A program made the position numbers and the translations under genes. The notes beneath the pieces are model-generated. The model had not been told where the DNA came from. It saw nothing but the letters and a program-made list of their open reading frames with translations, and ran no database searches. From Phaeoceros laevis (lineage: Eukaryota; Anthocerotophyta; Anthocerotopsida; Notothyladales), in contig JBNGIQ010009468.1 in NCBI GenBank assembly GCA_049999765.1, forward strand, positions 366,550-410,427: 43,878 bases of DNA, given 5' to 3'. Below, one piece after another: positions 31,315 to 41,856 of the stretch (position 1 is the first letter of the stretch; each line of letters starts with the position of its first letter).

Positions 31315-32110
31315 TACAGCCTGGGACTACATCGAAAATATTGAAGGAAGGTCCAGAGACACCAATCTTTTGGAATATGCTTGAGGGAAAGAGAACTCGA
31401 GCAGAGTATCCAGGAATCTGTGGACCATGAAAAGGATCCACGTTTATTTGTCTGCACAAGTACCGAAGGTGTATTTCAAGACGTTGGCCTCCACCGTTGT
31501 TAAGACAGTTTCAGCTTGGCTTTGTTCGGCCCTTATCAAGTCTGCAGCCGGACAAGGATTGATATCTCTCTGTCTGCTTGTGTAGTCCCTCAATTGCATC
31601 TGGAAGCAATACTACGGCTTTTCACTAGGTTGCACATTTCATTCAACTTGCAGGGACGATGGTAACTTCATCAAAGTCTGACCATTTTGTACTTTGACAG
31701 CACCGCATGTTCTATCCTATGTGGGGCTTGACTAAAAATAGATGCTCATGTATTTTGCATTTTTCAGAGATTTTGAACTTCGATCAGGACTTGCTGAGTG
31801 ATTATGATTAGATTTTTGGCCACCTTTTGAAGTTGTTACATGGGTAGGCCAGAGCTGTACAACAGAAAGTGAATGTCCTGAGTTTTGGCCAGGTGTTGGG
31901 ATATTTGACTCCAACAATTCCCTGTGACGTGTTGGCCAGATGATCACCACTTTCAGAACTATTCTGTCACATTTCATGCAGAGGTACGCTGATCATGCCA
32001 TTGCAACCCGAGGGCCTGTCTCCTTTTACTCCTATTATCAAGTTCCAGAAGGCCATGAACCACCATTCTTCACTAGGTCATTTTCATGGAGTGCGACAAA
32101 AGCTTGTGTA
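31315..32110 (+). pseudogene. Villin (actin-bundling protein) gene fragment, decayed
   Basis: Pieces of the last gelsolin-like repeat of a plant villin. After an acceptor at 31319 comes PGTTSKILKEGPETPIFW and NMLEGKRTRAEYPGICGP, then a TGA. The sequence resumes as KDPRLFVCTSTEG before a donor near 31472. Farther on are EILNFDQDLLSDYD (31769-31809) followed by a stop, then EVVTWVGQS in another frame (31830-31856). The last piece (about 31980-32110) carries QVPEGHEPPFFTRSFSW. The order matches villin (EGxExxxFW, DPxLFxC, VWVGQ, EGxEPxFFTxFFSW), but two stops and several frame changes make it non-functional. No other part of villin is visible in the window. Confidence 0.7.
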
Positions 32111-32237
32111 GGGCCGTCTCTGAATGACCTGTTGAGGGCTCCCGTTTATAGCTGTGAAGTGCGACCCTCTCAGATTATAAGGATTGATGCAGGGACAGTC
32201 AGATCCTTACAAAAGGAAGTTGGCCACTCTGCAAATT

Positions 32238-33259
32238 TCTGCAGGCGACCGAGCTTGAGGTATGGTCTTTCTTTCTAATGTCCAAGGTCCATGTCTGCCT
32301 CTTGTGCAGGTGCTATTTCGACTAACAGAATTTTTTTAAGCTTACAGGAGGAGAACATATGTGAACTGGAAGCACTACATGGAGATTCAATGATGCAGAA
32401 AACTGGTTAGATGGTTATTTTGGACCCCTGCTGGTTACATGGCTATTTGGACCCTTGAGAGGTATTGGTACACGCAGTGTCTCGAAAATTCGGATGAAAG
32501 GTGATCAGGTTCTGTATACGTGCGTGTACTTGCAGCTGCTTCTTATCAAAGCCCATCAGTGCCGTGAAGGCGTCAGTTGACGAGATCTTGCTTCTCGTTT
32601 TCGATTTTGAAACCCACTTGAGGATCGCAATCTCAGAGACGGTGCGAATGTCTCAGTGATCTTTGTACTCCCAGGCAGTCATGTGCTTTTGCTGGGAGCT
32701 ACTGCTTAGATAGCAAGTGAATTCTGGTATCTTTGTTCTCTGGCTTTAGTCTGGTAAAGCCGCTGGCAATACCTACAGTATTATTTTCCACGGTTGTTTG
32801 GACTTGTTTCAGGCTTTTCGGCTGACCTTGACATTCCAGGAGTGTATGCGGCATCTTCATTCGTGCAGCATCAGGCCGGAGTATCGATTATCACTGTCCA
32901 ACTTCTGGATGTGCCTTGATCACTATGGTTTCTTCGAAGAATCGTGTTCCGTTTACCGTTATAAGTTCCATGAATGCCGGGAGGTGCTCTCTAGACAGGT
33001 AGTCACGCATGTGAGACCATGTGCATGATCTGTACATAAATGTTTACTGTCTAGAGGTTGTCAGGTTGCAGCATATAGAACCGGCCCTCAGCACTGCTCT
33101 AAAAATGTCCACTTCTCTCAGGGTTCCAAGGAGAACATATCAGGCAACCGCTTGTTCGCATCCTGCGACCGGTTCTCCTTGGTCCAACGGGGGAGTGACC
33201 TTGGAGCTCCCAGCTTCTTGCTGTCCAACAAGCAGTCAACAGAAACAGTGCCGGCCTGA
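32238..33259 (+). pseudogene. Decayed duplicate of GCP6 3' exons, retaining a possible ancestral last exon
   Basis: Direct repeat of 25857-26647. The exon equivalent to 25968-26029 (here 32348-32405) has a 4-bp deletion. The one equivalent to 26188-26329 (here 32536-32674) has lost three single bases, and its donor has changed from GT to GC. The last shared exon (32813-32998) is intact at exactly 186 bp and, unlike the GCP6 copy, has no stop: it has AAG where GCP6 has TAG and reads SVYRYKFHECREVLSRQ to a donor. A phase-compatible exon then follows at 33122-33259 (GSKENISGNRLFASCDRFSL, ending STETVPA and TGA). There is no promoter or GCP6 5' part, so it should not produce GCP6. It joins the villin relic directly upstream. 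Confidence 0.8.
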
Positions 33260-34112
33260 GATCGGGATCGGACGATCGGACGGTTCTGTGTGGGGTATGG
33301 TGGATGGCGACACCAGCAGTTCATCAAGGTTAGCTTACGACTCATGTAGTAGAGCCTGGTTACTACTATTCAGCGCAATGTGGTTGGCTATGTTGCATAC
33401 CAGCACACCACAGCCTTTGGCTCGTAGTCGCCGATGGATCTTTCTGTGAAGCATCTGGCAGCCAGCACAAGGTGACAGGAGTCTGCCATATGTCGGGATC
33501 GCGTCGAGACGTGGTTTGGGAGGAATTCGATGTCTTTCATCAGTCACAAACGGAGCAGGTGAGCCGTACAGGGGCAAACGGCCATTTTTGCTGAGGAGGT
33601 TGATAATAAGTGAGATACTGTAAGTGAGACCGAGTTAGATGGTCGGAATTCCACGACATGCGGGGTCATGTAGTCTACATACGCTGGGTCCTGGAGCTAG
33701 CAATATAGGTGGGCCCCCGGAATGTGTAGCCTCATGCCATTGCTCTGTCAATCACCCTAACAACCACCTTCGTTGCGTTCCTCCGTCGAGTGATAAGCAC
33801 ACCGTCGAACTGGCACCCAGCCTGTAATTAACCAGCCTCCAAGCCCAGCAAGGCATGGTGGACGTGAAAACGTGGTGTCGAAAACGTGGTCTTGCGCCCC
33901 TCCCGGTGCCTACGTTAGTTGCCAATCATGTGAGGGGTCGTACTTTCTGTGGTGTAGACTCTAACGTGTGCTAACGTGTGTTATTTAGTGTGCTAACCTA
34001 CCATGTCCTCTGGACTTTTTGAATGCAAGGAGATGGGAAGAATGCCATTAATTGAGGTGTCTTGAGCTACCCACTATCCTTGACTTGTCCTAAACTTGAC
34101 TTGTCCTAAACT
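33260..34112. other. Gene-poor spacer
   Basis: No gene recognised. Contains a short tandem CTAACGTGTG duplication near 33961-33980 and two tandem copies of CTTGACTTGTCCTAAA at 34079-34110, immediately before the MITE. Confidence 0.4.
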
Positions 34113-34549
34113 CCTGTAGACCCTCTCTAAGAGCATCCCATAGCTGCATATCCTCCCTAAATGCATGATTTAGGATTCCCCATAAAGGATATAAGCATAA
34201 CCTCTCTATATGCATAGCATGCATGTTTTCAAAAAAGAACTTTGTATATATACTTTCTCTAAAAGCATGTTAGCATAATGTAGCTTGATAGTTTAAAGAG
34301 GTTAAAATAATAAAGAAACAACTAAACAAGGTGCAAGTTTTAAGAGCCTTTTCCCTTAACTTCTAATAATCTATCATCTATGGAGCATTTGACCTTCTAA
34401 AAAAGAGTCAAGAGTAGCTTGAACTTTCACCCTAAAACTTGAAGGTAAGTTTTTTATTTTTTTCACAAGTAAAATTCCTTCAATTCATAACTCTCTAAGA
34501 GCATACTTTAGAGATGGCCCGACTGTATGCTCTTATAGAGAGGTTACTG
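34113..34549. mobile_element. pogo/Emigrant-like MITE (Tc1/mariner superfamily)
   Basis: A 437-bp AT-rich block. Its right end, read on the minus strand, is CAGTAACCTCTCTATAAGAG, preceded by TA. Its left end reads TGTAGACCCTCTCTAAGAGC, so the two ends form imperfect terminal inverted repeats. The CAGTA-ACCTCT start and TA flank match the pogo-derived Emigrant/Lemi1 MITEs of plants (CAGTAAAACCTCTATAA-type ends). Further subterminal copies of the CTCTCTAAGAGCAT motif occur at about 34210 and 34490. It encodes no protein. Confidence 0.6.
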
Positions 34550-35436
34550 TACACAACCGTGAGTAGGTGACACTAGAGTTGGACCCAAGTATAGCCATCT
34601 GGAAGGTTTCGCCATAATGCGGCCAGATATAGGACTGTACACCGTATGTTTCGCTGTGCAGCTGCAGCAGCCTCATCGGCGACAGAGGTGAAGGGAAGGG
34701 CGCACCTCGCCCCGGCGGATCGTGTCGGGAAGCTGCATACAGTGGAAAGCCAGCCTGCGAAGGGTGCATACGTGGAAAGGCGTGAGATGACATATACATG
34801 CGACCAGGGTCCACCATGGAATGCACGAATCACGGCTCAGGAAGGGCTATGGGATATCCATACGCCGGTCCAGGTACTCTATTCATCATAGCTCCATGAC
34901 CAGGCGTCAAGAGAGAGGCACACTACGTGTAGAGAGAGACGGTGGCGACCATTGACCACAGTAAAAATAGGCGAGTCGCCGGGCGAAATGCATAAACTGG
35001 CGGGCTCCGGCCAGATGGTATGAACCTCGGCGCTCAACACACATCCCTCCCTGAAGGCGGGCGCCTCCCCGATTGCATGCTTCCTGCCCGCCTGCACCTT
35101 CCTCCTGCTGTCTGTCCCCTTCCTCCCGGGTCTGGGCTCACAGGCTCTGCGTGCGGCACTGATGAGCGCAGATTCCTCGGGTCTGCGCGTGTTTTAATTT
35201 CCCAAAACTTACGCCTTATTCCCGCGGGCGGCCCAGTTCAATGGACCAAGGCTGCGCGTGTGGGAGCCTCGGATCTAAGTTTAGGCCGCTCTGGGCAGCC
35301 AGGGAGGGAAGGGGGGAGGAGGCAGGGTGTTCCGGACCTATGTAAGGAGGGAGCGTGAGGGGTGCTGCTATCAGAAATTGGTCGGAGAAGGAGCAGGAGG
35401 AGGAGGAGGAGGAAGGGAGGGGAGGAATTGCCTGCC
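34550..35436. other. Upstream region of the APS kinase gene
   Basis: No exon supported. A GGA/AGG-rich run at about 35384-35425 lies in the likely 5' UTR, just before the ATG. Confidence 0.4.
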
Positions 35437-37426
35437 ATGTTGGCTCCCATCAGCAGCGCTTCCTGTGGAAGGGGTGGAGGGGCTCTGGGCACAGGGAGGC
35501 TGTCCAGCGTCGTCATTGATGCGCAGATATTTGATAAGCACAACCATGTGATCGAGCGGGCCGTGTCGCCTTCGGGGTTGTTCCGGCCGGCAGGGTTTGG
35601 CAAGTGCGGGGCGGATTATGTCTGGAATGTCTTCTGCGAGGCCTTGGAGAGCAAGAAGCCTGCCAGCAGCTGTAAAATTGGTGCGGAGAGGTCCTCCATG
35701 TGGGCCGACGATGAGCGCTTTCTTTTGCAAGGCACCGGAGTGGCTGGATGCAAGCCGGAGCCGAAGAGGATCGATCTAGGGCTTGGCATCAGGAGCGAGC
35801 AAGGCAATTCTGGGAGTGGGGCAGGGCGTCTCACGCCGCTGGGGCCTAGGGTCTGGGCTCAGCAGCAACAGAAGAAAATTGCCAAGCTGAAGAAGCTCAG
35901 ATCGGACATGGAACCGCCCAGCATTGTAGTTGAAGGAGAGAAAATAGCTATGGAGACACGGTTGTGGGCCAACGCAGAGTCGCAGCTGGAAGCGGAGAGT
36001 GTCAATGTGTCCAACCAGTCGTCCCTACCAGGTACGGTTGCGTTGTGGGGAGAGCATGCTTGGGTGGCAGTGCTTTTGGCGGGGTGCTTATCGTGGTCGT
36101 GGTGCAGGGATCATTTTCCCACCGCTGAGTACGGTTGGAAAGTCTACCAACATCGTGTGGCATGAGTGCATGGTCAAGCGGGAGCAAAGGGAGGAGCTGC
36201 TTGGGCAGAGAGGCTGTGTCATCTGGATGACTGGTCTCAGCGGATCAGGTTTGCTGCCAGTCCCACGCATTGCTTGTTTGCGAAATGGAAGCACTGGATT
36301 GAGCTGCAGATCCTGATGCACCCCCTTTCAAGTGCCGGTTTTCTGTGGCAACCGCTTCAGGAATATCAGCTGATAGAAGTTGTGATGGCCTGGTAGGTAA
36401 GAGTACATTGGCATGTACCTTAGACCATGCCCTTGTCCAGCGAGGGAAGTTGTGTTACGTGTTGGATGGTGACAACATGCGACATGGGCTGAACAAGAAT
36501 CTTGGTTTCAGTGCTGAAGATAGAACAGAAAACATTCGACGTGTGGGTAAGTCAGCTGCTTCATGAAAGAAGGGTTTGTGGTTTTTGGCTGAGAATAAGC
36601 AATCCACATGTCCAAGGGTGTGCAGTCAGCTTTGATGTGTACCCTTGGTGGTTTGGAAGTACAGCTGATGTCCGACTCACAATAGCATTTTGTATTTCTC
36701 CCGCACATCAGACCACTTTAGGTCTTGCTGAGAATCTTACTGATGACGTTTTGATGTTGCAGGAGAGGTTGCAAAGTTGTTTGCAGACGCTGGCATAATT
36801 TGCATAGCGAGCTTCATTTCCCCGTACAAGAAAGATCGTGATGCCTGCAGAGAGCTTCTGAGGCCCGGTGACTTCATTGAGGTAGTCACGGCTATCCTAC
36901 CTCAAACTTACACCACCTTATTTTCTCCTCTGTTGTAGTTCTAGAACGTACTATTTGCATGTAATTATCTTGAAGTCTTTTGAGCAAATGGCTACGTTCT
37001 TTTCCATGTCTGTCGCAGGTGTTCATGAACTTCCCACTGACTGTTTGCGAGCAAAGGGATCCCAAGGGGTTGTATAAGCTTGCTCGTGCTGGCAAAATCA
37101 AAGGTATACCATCCGACCTCACTCGACCTCTGAAACTGCTTAGAAAATACCGTTTTTTGAGCTGTCGTGCTTATATTTCTGGTTGTGGCGGGACAGGTTT
37201 TACAGGTATTGATGATCCGTATGAGGAGCCTCCTCAATCTGAGGTAAACACATTCTTCGGTTTTCTTTCACTGAAAGTTCTGTGCTGTTTTTACAGCCAG
37301 TTGTCTCACTTTGCTTTTCAGATTGTAATGGAACCGACGGACGGGGTGTGTCCAACCCCTGAAGAAATGGCAGCAAAGGTTATAACATATCTTGAAGAGA
37401 GGAGTATATTGCAGCCCCGAAGGTGA
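35437..37426 (+). CDS. APK: Adenylyl-sulfate (APS) kinase with long N-terminal extension
   Basis: Phosphorylates APS with ATP to make PAPS, the sulfate donor for secondary metabolism. Exons: 35437-36031, 36108-36248, 36397-36546, 36763-36881, 37019-37103, 37197-37243, 37322-37426; 413 aa. The kinase core starts near residue 207 ([13 protein letters not shown]). It contains Walker A GLSGSGKST (241-249), the substrate loop [70 protein letters not shown] and DDPYEEP. Cys219 and Cys252 sit 33 residues apart, exactly like the Cys86-Cys119 redox switch of Arabidopsis APK1, so thiol regulation is likely conserved. The first exon encodes about 200 residues ahead of the core, far more than the ~80 usual for a transit peptide. 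Part of it ([30 protein letters not shown]) is protein-like but unknown to me. A later in-frame ATG is possible. Confidence 0.92.
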
Positions 37427-39635
37427 TCCAGCATGCTGTAGGGGTCCCGGGGAATCCGATATGTAGGGTAAAATTCTGTTATCTCAGGTCAAGGGACTCG
37501 TTGCCGCTACTCTTCCAGCGGCTTTAGAGGGAATTTCGTTGTACACTATCGAGGTAGAGTGTCCTGCTTCGGGCAAATGTAAATCTAGTCATTTTTTGTA
37601 CAGTTAGCGGGTTGCGCAGTTTTGCTTGCCTTGCGGTTTAGAAGCGAAACGCTGTACAAATCAATTTTTCGTGTCACTGGTTGTATTGGCCAGAAAGCAA
37701 TCCAAAAGTCCTCGGTGCCGGTTCTACATCAAAAAGCATTCAAAACATTCTCAGAACAGGGAGGCCGGAAAACATCTACGATCACTCACTCAAAATTCTA
37801 CGTTCCCCTCTTCAATGCAACATAACCCCAAAGCAGACTGTCGTGACAGAAGACTAGAAGGCATTTGACAGTGACGGCACGTTCTGCATCCTACTCGAGG
37901 GAAGACCTAAGACCCACATCCCTAGACGCTGTTACAATTGGCGAGGTTAGCTGCCACTGTAGTCAAACAGAAGGGCAAATCATTGGAAAATTGAAGACCA
38001 CAACGAGAAGAAGAGCTGCGCAGACACGAAGGAGGTGGTGCATCAGAGAGATTCCCATAGAATATGTCACCACGGCCCTTCAAGAGCTCTGATGTCCCTA
38101 TTCTATCTTCACATCAGTTGCACCACATCACGACCTGCGAAGAAGAAGAAGCACAAAGGGGCCTAGCCCTCGACTAATTGCATGACCAACTGCTGAGGAA
38201 GTGCTCGGGCACTCCGGGCGAACAGCCGAGAACGAAACCTGGGAAGATGAATATATAGCGTACCGGCTAAATTTATAGGGGACGCACATTTAGGGCACAA
38301 ACAATCCGCTGGCCTCTTAGGGCTGGCCGTTCGTTGGTTCTCGCGGCCGCTTAGGTTGTGGCATACAAAAATTAAGGATGCGTGAAACAGTTCAGATCTT
38401 CTGGTTACATTGACGGAGGCATATTACAGCTGACAGCACTTCTCCGAGCCCGCCAGCGCTGGTACTAGCTAAACTTGCAACCCTCGCCGTCGAGGTCCTC
38501 AGCCTCCAGCATCAGCCCCCCCGGCTCCCAGCGTTCTCCCACGCCATCACCCTCTGGCCCCGTTCCCTTCCTCCCTGATCTCCAAAATGTGACTATTTCA
38601 GGGTCCCGTTGCTTCGCGGTCTCGCCTATTTAACGCCAAACCAAAATCTCTACTAACCGATGACTACGTCGCGGCCCTCTCAGACATTGTTACGTTAAAG
38701 ATATCGCGGGTCCATCTTCTCAATGCAAACAGACTCTTAAAGAGCCCCGGCCCTTTATTCCAAGAAATCCACAACAACAGGAAAACCAACGCCACAAGGT
38801 TATGGAGTCATGGGTCAGTTGCTGCATATTGAATAATAATAGCAATGGGATTTTGAATTGCGTATTTCCTTACAAGCTGGCATGGCTTTTGCTATGTTAT
38901 CCTTGATGACAGACACCAAGCGCCGGGACAGCAAGCAGTGGCGTGACGGCCACATGTACAACGACGACGAGAGCGGACTTGACCTAGCTATGCTAAACTT
39001 GGGGCAAGTGGCCTCACCAACCTCGACCAAGTGCGGGATTCGTAAGCGACAGAGGTGTGGCATTGAGGGCACATCCCTTTTGCACTGGTCAGCTTTGTTC
39101 ACTTGCAATCATGGTTCCTCCATGGCCATACTGGATACCAACGTGCAAGATGGTCGACGGCTCCATAACTTGACTTTCTTTAGATTTTTATATAGGGGAG
39201 ATAGCGTGGTAGACTTCTGACAAAAACTGGTTGGCAAGTAGCCGGCTGGGGAGTGACAAAGGGCCTCTTCCCCTCAACTTAAAGACGTATGATCCATAAG
39301 CCCACTTTATGCAAGACGGCATACCAAGGTACCATACAAAGAACACAAACCAAGCAAGATCAAGAAAAAACGAATGAAAGCAAAACTTAAGGAACTCGAA
39401 ACTTCCAGAGGGAGAAGGGTCAGATAGCGGATTTGATGGAGCTCAAAAGGCCCTCTTTTCTTGCTTAACAGCTTAACCTTAATGAGTTCCTAGCTAAAAC
39501 CAGACAACTTCATTACAATGGGCCCGGGACACTGTTTATACTAATTTTATAGGGTAACATGGCTTGGAGCCTAGATTATCCATCAAATCGTATCCACGGA
39601 TACCCTAAGTGTGAGTTGAACGGGCAGTCGTCCAG
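37427..39635. other. Gene-poor region right of APS kinase
   Basis: About 2.2 kb. The first few hundred bases are the APS kinase 3' UTR. Open frames here are short and domain-free. I see no gene, RNA gene or intact transposon. Confidence 0.4.
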
Positions 39636-39743
39636 TGTCATGCTACATGGCATCCTTGCTGTGTAAGGTCATGCAAGACACTAGACTAGTGTCATGCTAC
39701 ATGGCATCCTTGCTGTGTAAGGTCATGCAAGACACTAGACTAG
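39636..39743. repeat. Perfect tandem duplication, 2 x 54 bp
   Basis: Two identical 54-bp units, each starting TGTCATGCTACATGGC and ending GACACTAGACTAG, at 39636-39689 and 39690-39743. No mismatch between copies, so the event is recent or the region is prone to slippage. Confidence 0.95.
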
Positions 39744-41230
39744 GCCTGGATTATTGAGATGCAATGTCCAAATGACAATGCATTCAAGCATTCAGCAGGT
39801 TGTTAGAGATACAACATGAAAAAGCCACATAAGACATGTCGCGCAATCTATGAGTGCAGCTATCCTATCCGGATGGGCTGTACGGCTGCTACAATTGGTC
39901 AATAAGCCTGAACCAAGTTGTGCTACAGCCCTTGCTGGCTGGAAAATGCATACATATGAGCAAACTGCACTAGTATGTGGTAAAAAGTAAAACAGCAAAA
40001 TAAGTAGCCGCACTAGCACTTATGCGCGTAGTATGGTAGTGTGATCGTCTTGAAGGACATGTAAGCAGCACAAAGTTCCAAAGAGTTAGTTCATTCATCA
40101 ACCTCAAACAGCAACACAAAAGTAGGACCTTGAGCTGAACTTTTAAATTAGCAGCCTGAGGGTTAATATCCTTGACTATAGTTGCATACATTAAATGTCA
40201 TAAGCAAGGCTTACCACATGAGCTGCTACCTGCACCTGAAGAACTGCAAAACTAGAGCTTCAGGGTAGTAGTAGTAGTAGGGTGTCGGTCAGCCCTAAGA
40301 GTGGCAGCGTCGGCCAGCCTATAGTCCTCCTTCCGTTGCAGCTCCAGTGGCGTCGTTCCATTATGTACCATTGTAGACCATGAATGTAGACCCTTCCCGA
40401 GAGCCACCATCACAACTACTACTACAACTGGGTCTATAGCCTTTAAGGCTTGCTACTTGGAGAATGAATCGCAACTGGTGATCGAGTGCTGCTCGACTGT
40501 TATGTAGAGCGAGATAGCTTAACGGATGCTCATGGCTAGTAGCACAGTCAAGTGGCCCAATTTCCTCCGTCCTACACTGGCACTCGCCATCAATGGCTCA
40601 TCTCTCCATAAACTACCACATTGTGGGATCTCATAGCTGAAGCGTTGACCCGTGTCCAAAACTCTTACTTTAATATGATATAGGTTCGCACCATTAACAA
40701 ATTGCCACGTGGTTTGGCATCCCTAGGCACACGCGCTCTTTTAAATCAATGCTACACACTGGGCCCGAGAAACCTCTAACTCAAATATCTATCAAAGTAA
40801 AAGTTAAAAAATACTGAAACTTACATGGATAGGTAGAGCTCCATGAGAGGAACAAAATCCATTCGTGGTGCATTGGGAAAAGAGTACTCTAACTATTTAA
40901 AATATATTACTTTTATTCTGTAATAAAAGTAATATAAAAGTAATATATAGCTCCACTATGTGTCTGGAATTGCTTGAGAGGACAATAATCTTGTTTGAGG
41001 GAGCATTTGTGGTGGCTAAGGAGTGCTAGCGGACACTTGCATGATCAGGTGTACCACTTTCAACTGACCACTAGCATAGCACTGCACTGCACTGCAAATC
41101 CCTACATGCCACTACGACTTGAGGCACTTACACAACTCCAATCGCTACATAGGTTATCCCAAATTGTAGATCAAACAAAATAAAGAGGATAGGTCAAAAA
41201 TTTATTTTTTTTGAGCAGTATAAAGCAGGG
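39744..41230. other. Gene-poor AT-rich spacer
   Basis: No supported gene. A (GTA)n microsatellite occurs at 40266-40280, and the palindrome at 40904-40935 is listed separately. Confidence 0.4.
40904..40935. repeat. AT-rich perfect palindrome, 14-bp arms
   Basis: ATATTACTTTTATT, four loop bases (CTGT), then its exact reverse complement. A further AAAAGTAATATAT copy follows. It could form a hairpin or be the core of a small degenerate MITE. Confidence 0.8.
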
Positions 41231-41236
41231 TTTCTG

Positions 41237-41323
41237 CCGGACGGGAACGGGTTCCCGTCCGGTCACGTTCCCGTCCGTCGGGAACGCGTTCTTTGGTTTT
41301 CGGGAAACGTTCCCGAAAACCAA
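41237..41323. repeat. Cluster of GC-rich hairpins built on GGGAACG
   Basis: A 26-bp palindrome (CCGGACGGGAAC, two bases, GTTCCCGTCCGG; 41237-41262) is followed by more GTTCCCG and GGGAACG copies. Then comes a second hairpin with 14-bp perfect arms (TTGGTTTTCGGGAA, loop ACG, TTCCCGAAAACCAA; 41293-41323). The cluster is strikingly GC-rich within AT-rich surroundings. Confidence 0.85.
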
Positions 41324-41342
41324 GTTCCCGCCTTGAGCATGC

Positions 41343-41446
41343 CTACCTGCCGCCTGATTCTGGCTGCAATTGCTGCCTACTTGATTCTGGCCGCAATTGG
41401 GTTGCAATTAGGTTGCAATTGCTAATTCTGGCCGCAATTGCATTGC
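41343..41446 (+). repeat. Degenerate short repeats, GATTCTGGCCGCAATTG type
   Basis: At least three imperfect copies of ATTCTGGC(C/T)GCAATTG occur between 41356 and 41440, interspersed with shorter GGTTGCAATTAGG units. Adjacent to the hairpin cluster. Confidence 0.6.
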
Positions 41447-41856
41447 ACGGTGGCGATTATGGAAGGATGGCTGTCAAACGGCAGTGTCGTGGGAGGGCAT
41501 GGTCGCCAAACGGCAAGCTGCCGCCATCACTTTGCGAAACGGCAAGTTGCGTTAACTACTCGCGGCATTACGCTAACGGGAAGTCCTCGTGTTACCCGCA
41601 GCTAACTTTCGTTTTAATTTTTAGTTATTTATTTAACAAATAACTTGAGTTAAGTTTTTTTTAAATCCTATTGGGAACGTCATCGGTAGGTTTCCGTCAC
41701 ATAATTACGCGTTTCTTTGGCCCAAATGTAATTTCCCAGAAACCCTGGTATAAAGCACTACAATGCGTCGTGGCGTTTTCTTATTCACACTTCTCACAGT
41801 CACGGGTCACGCTAAAAAAGCGGTACATCAGTCCATGCGACTTCCCTAGCTAGCCC

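Noticed and set aside
38858-39220. 120-codon plus-strand ORF
   Set aside because: No recognisable domain, no convincing splice context, and composition like the surrounding spacer.
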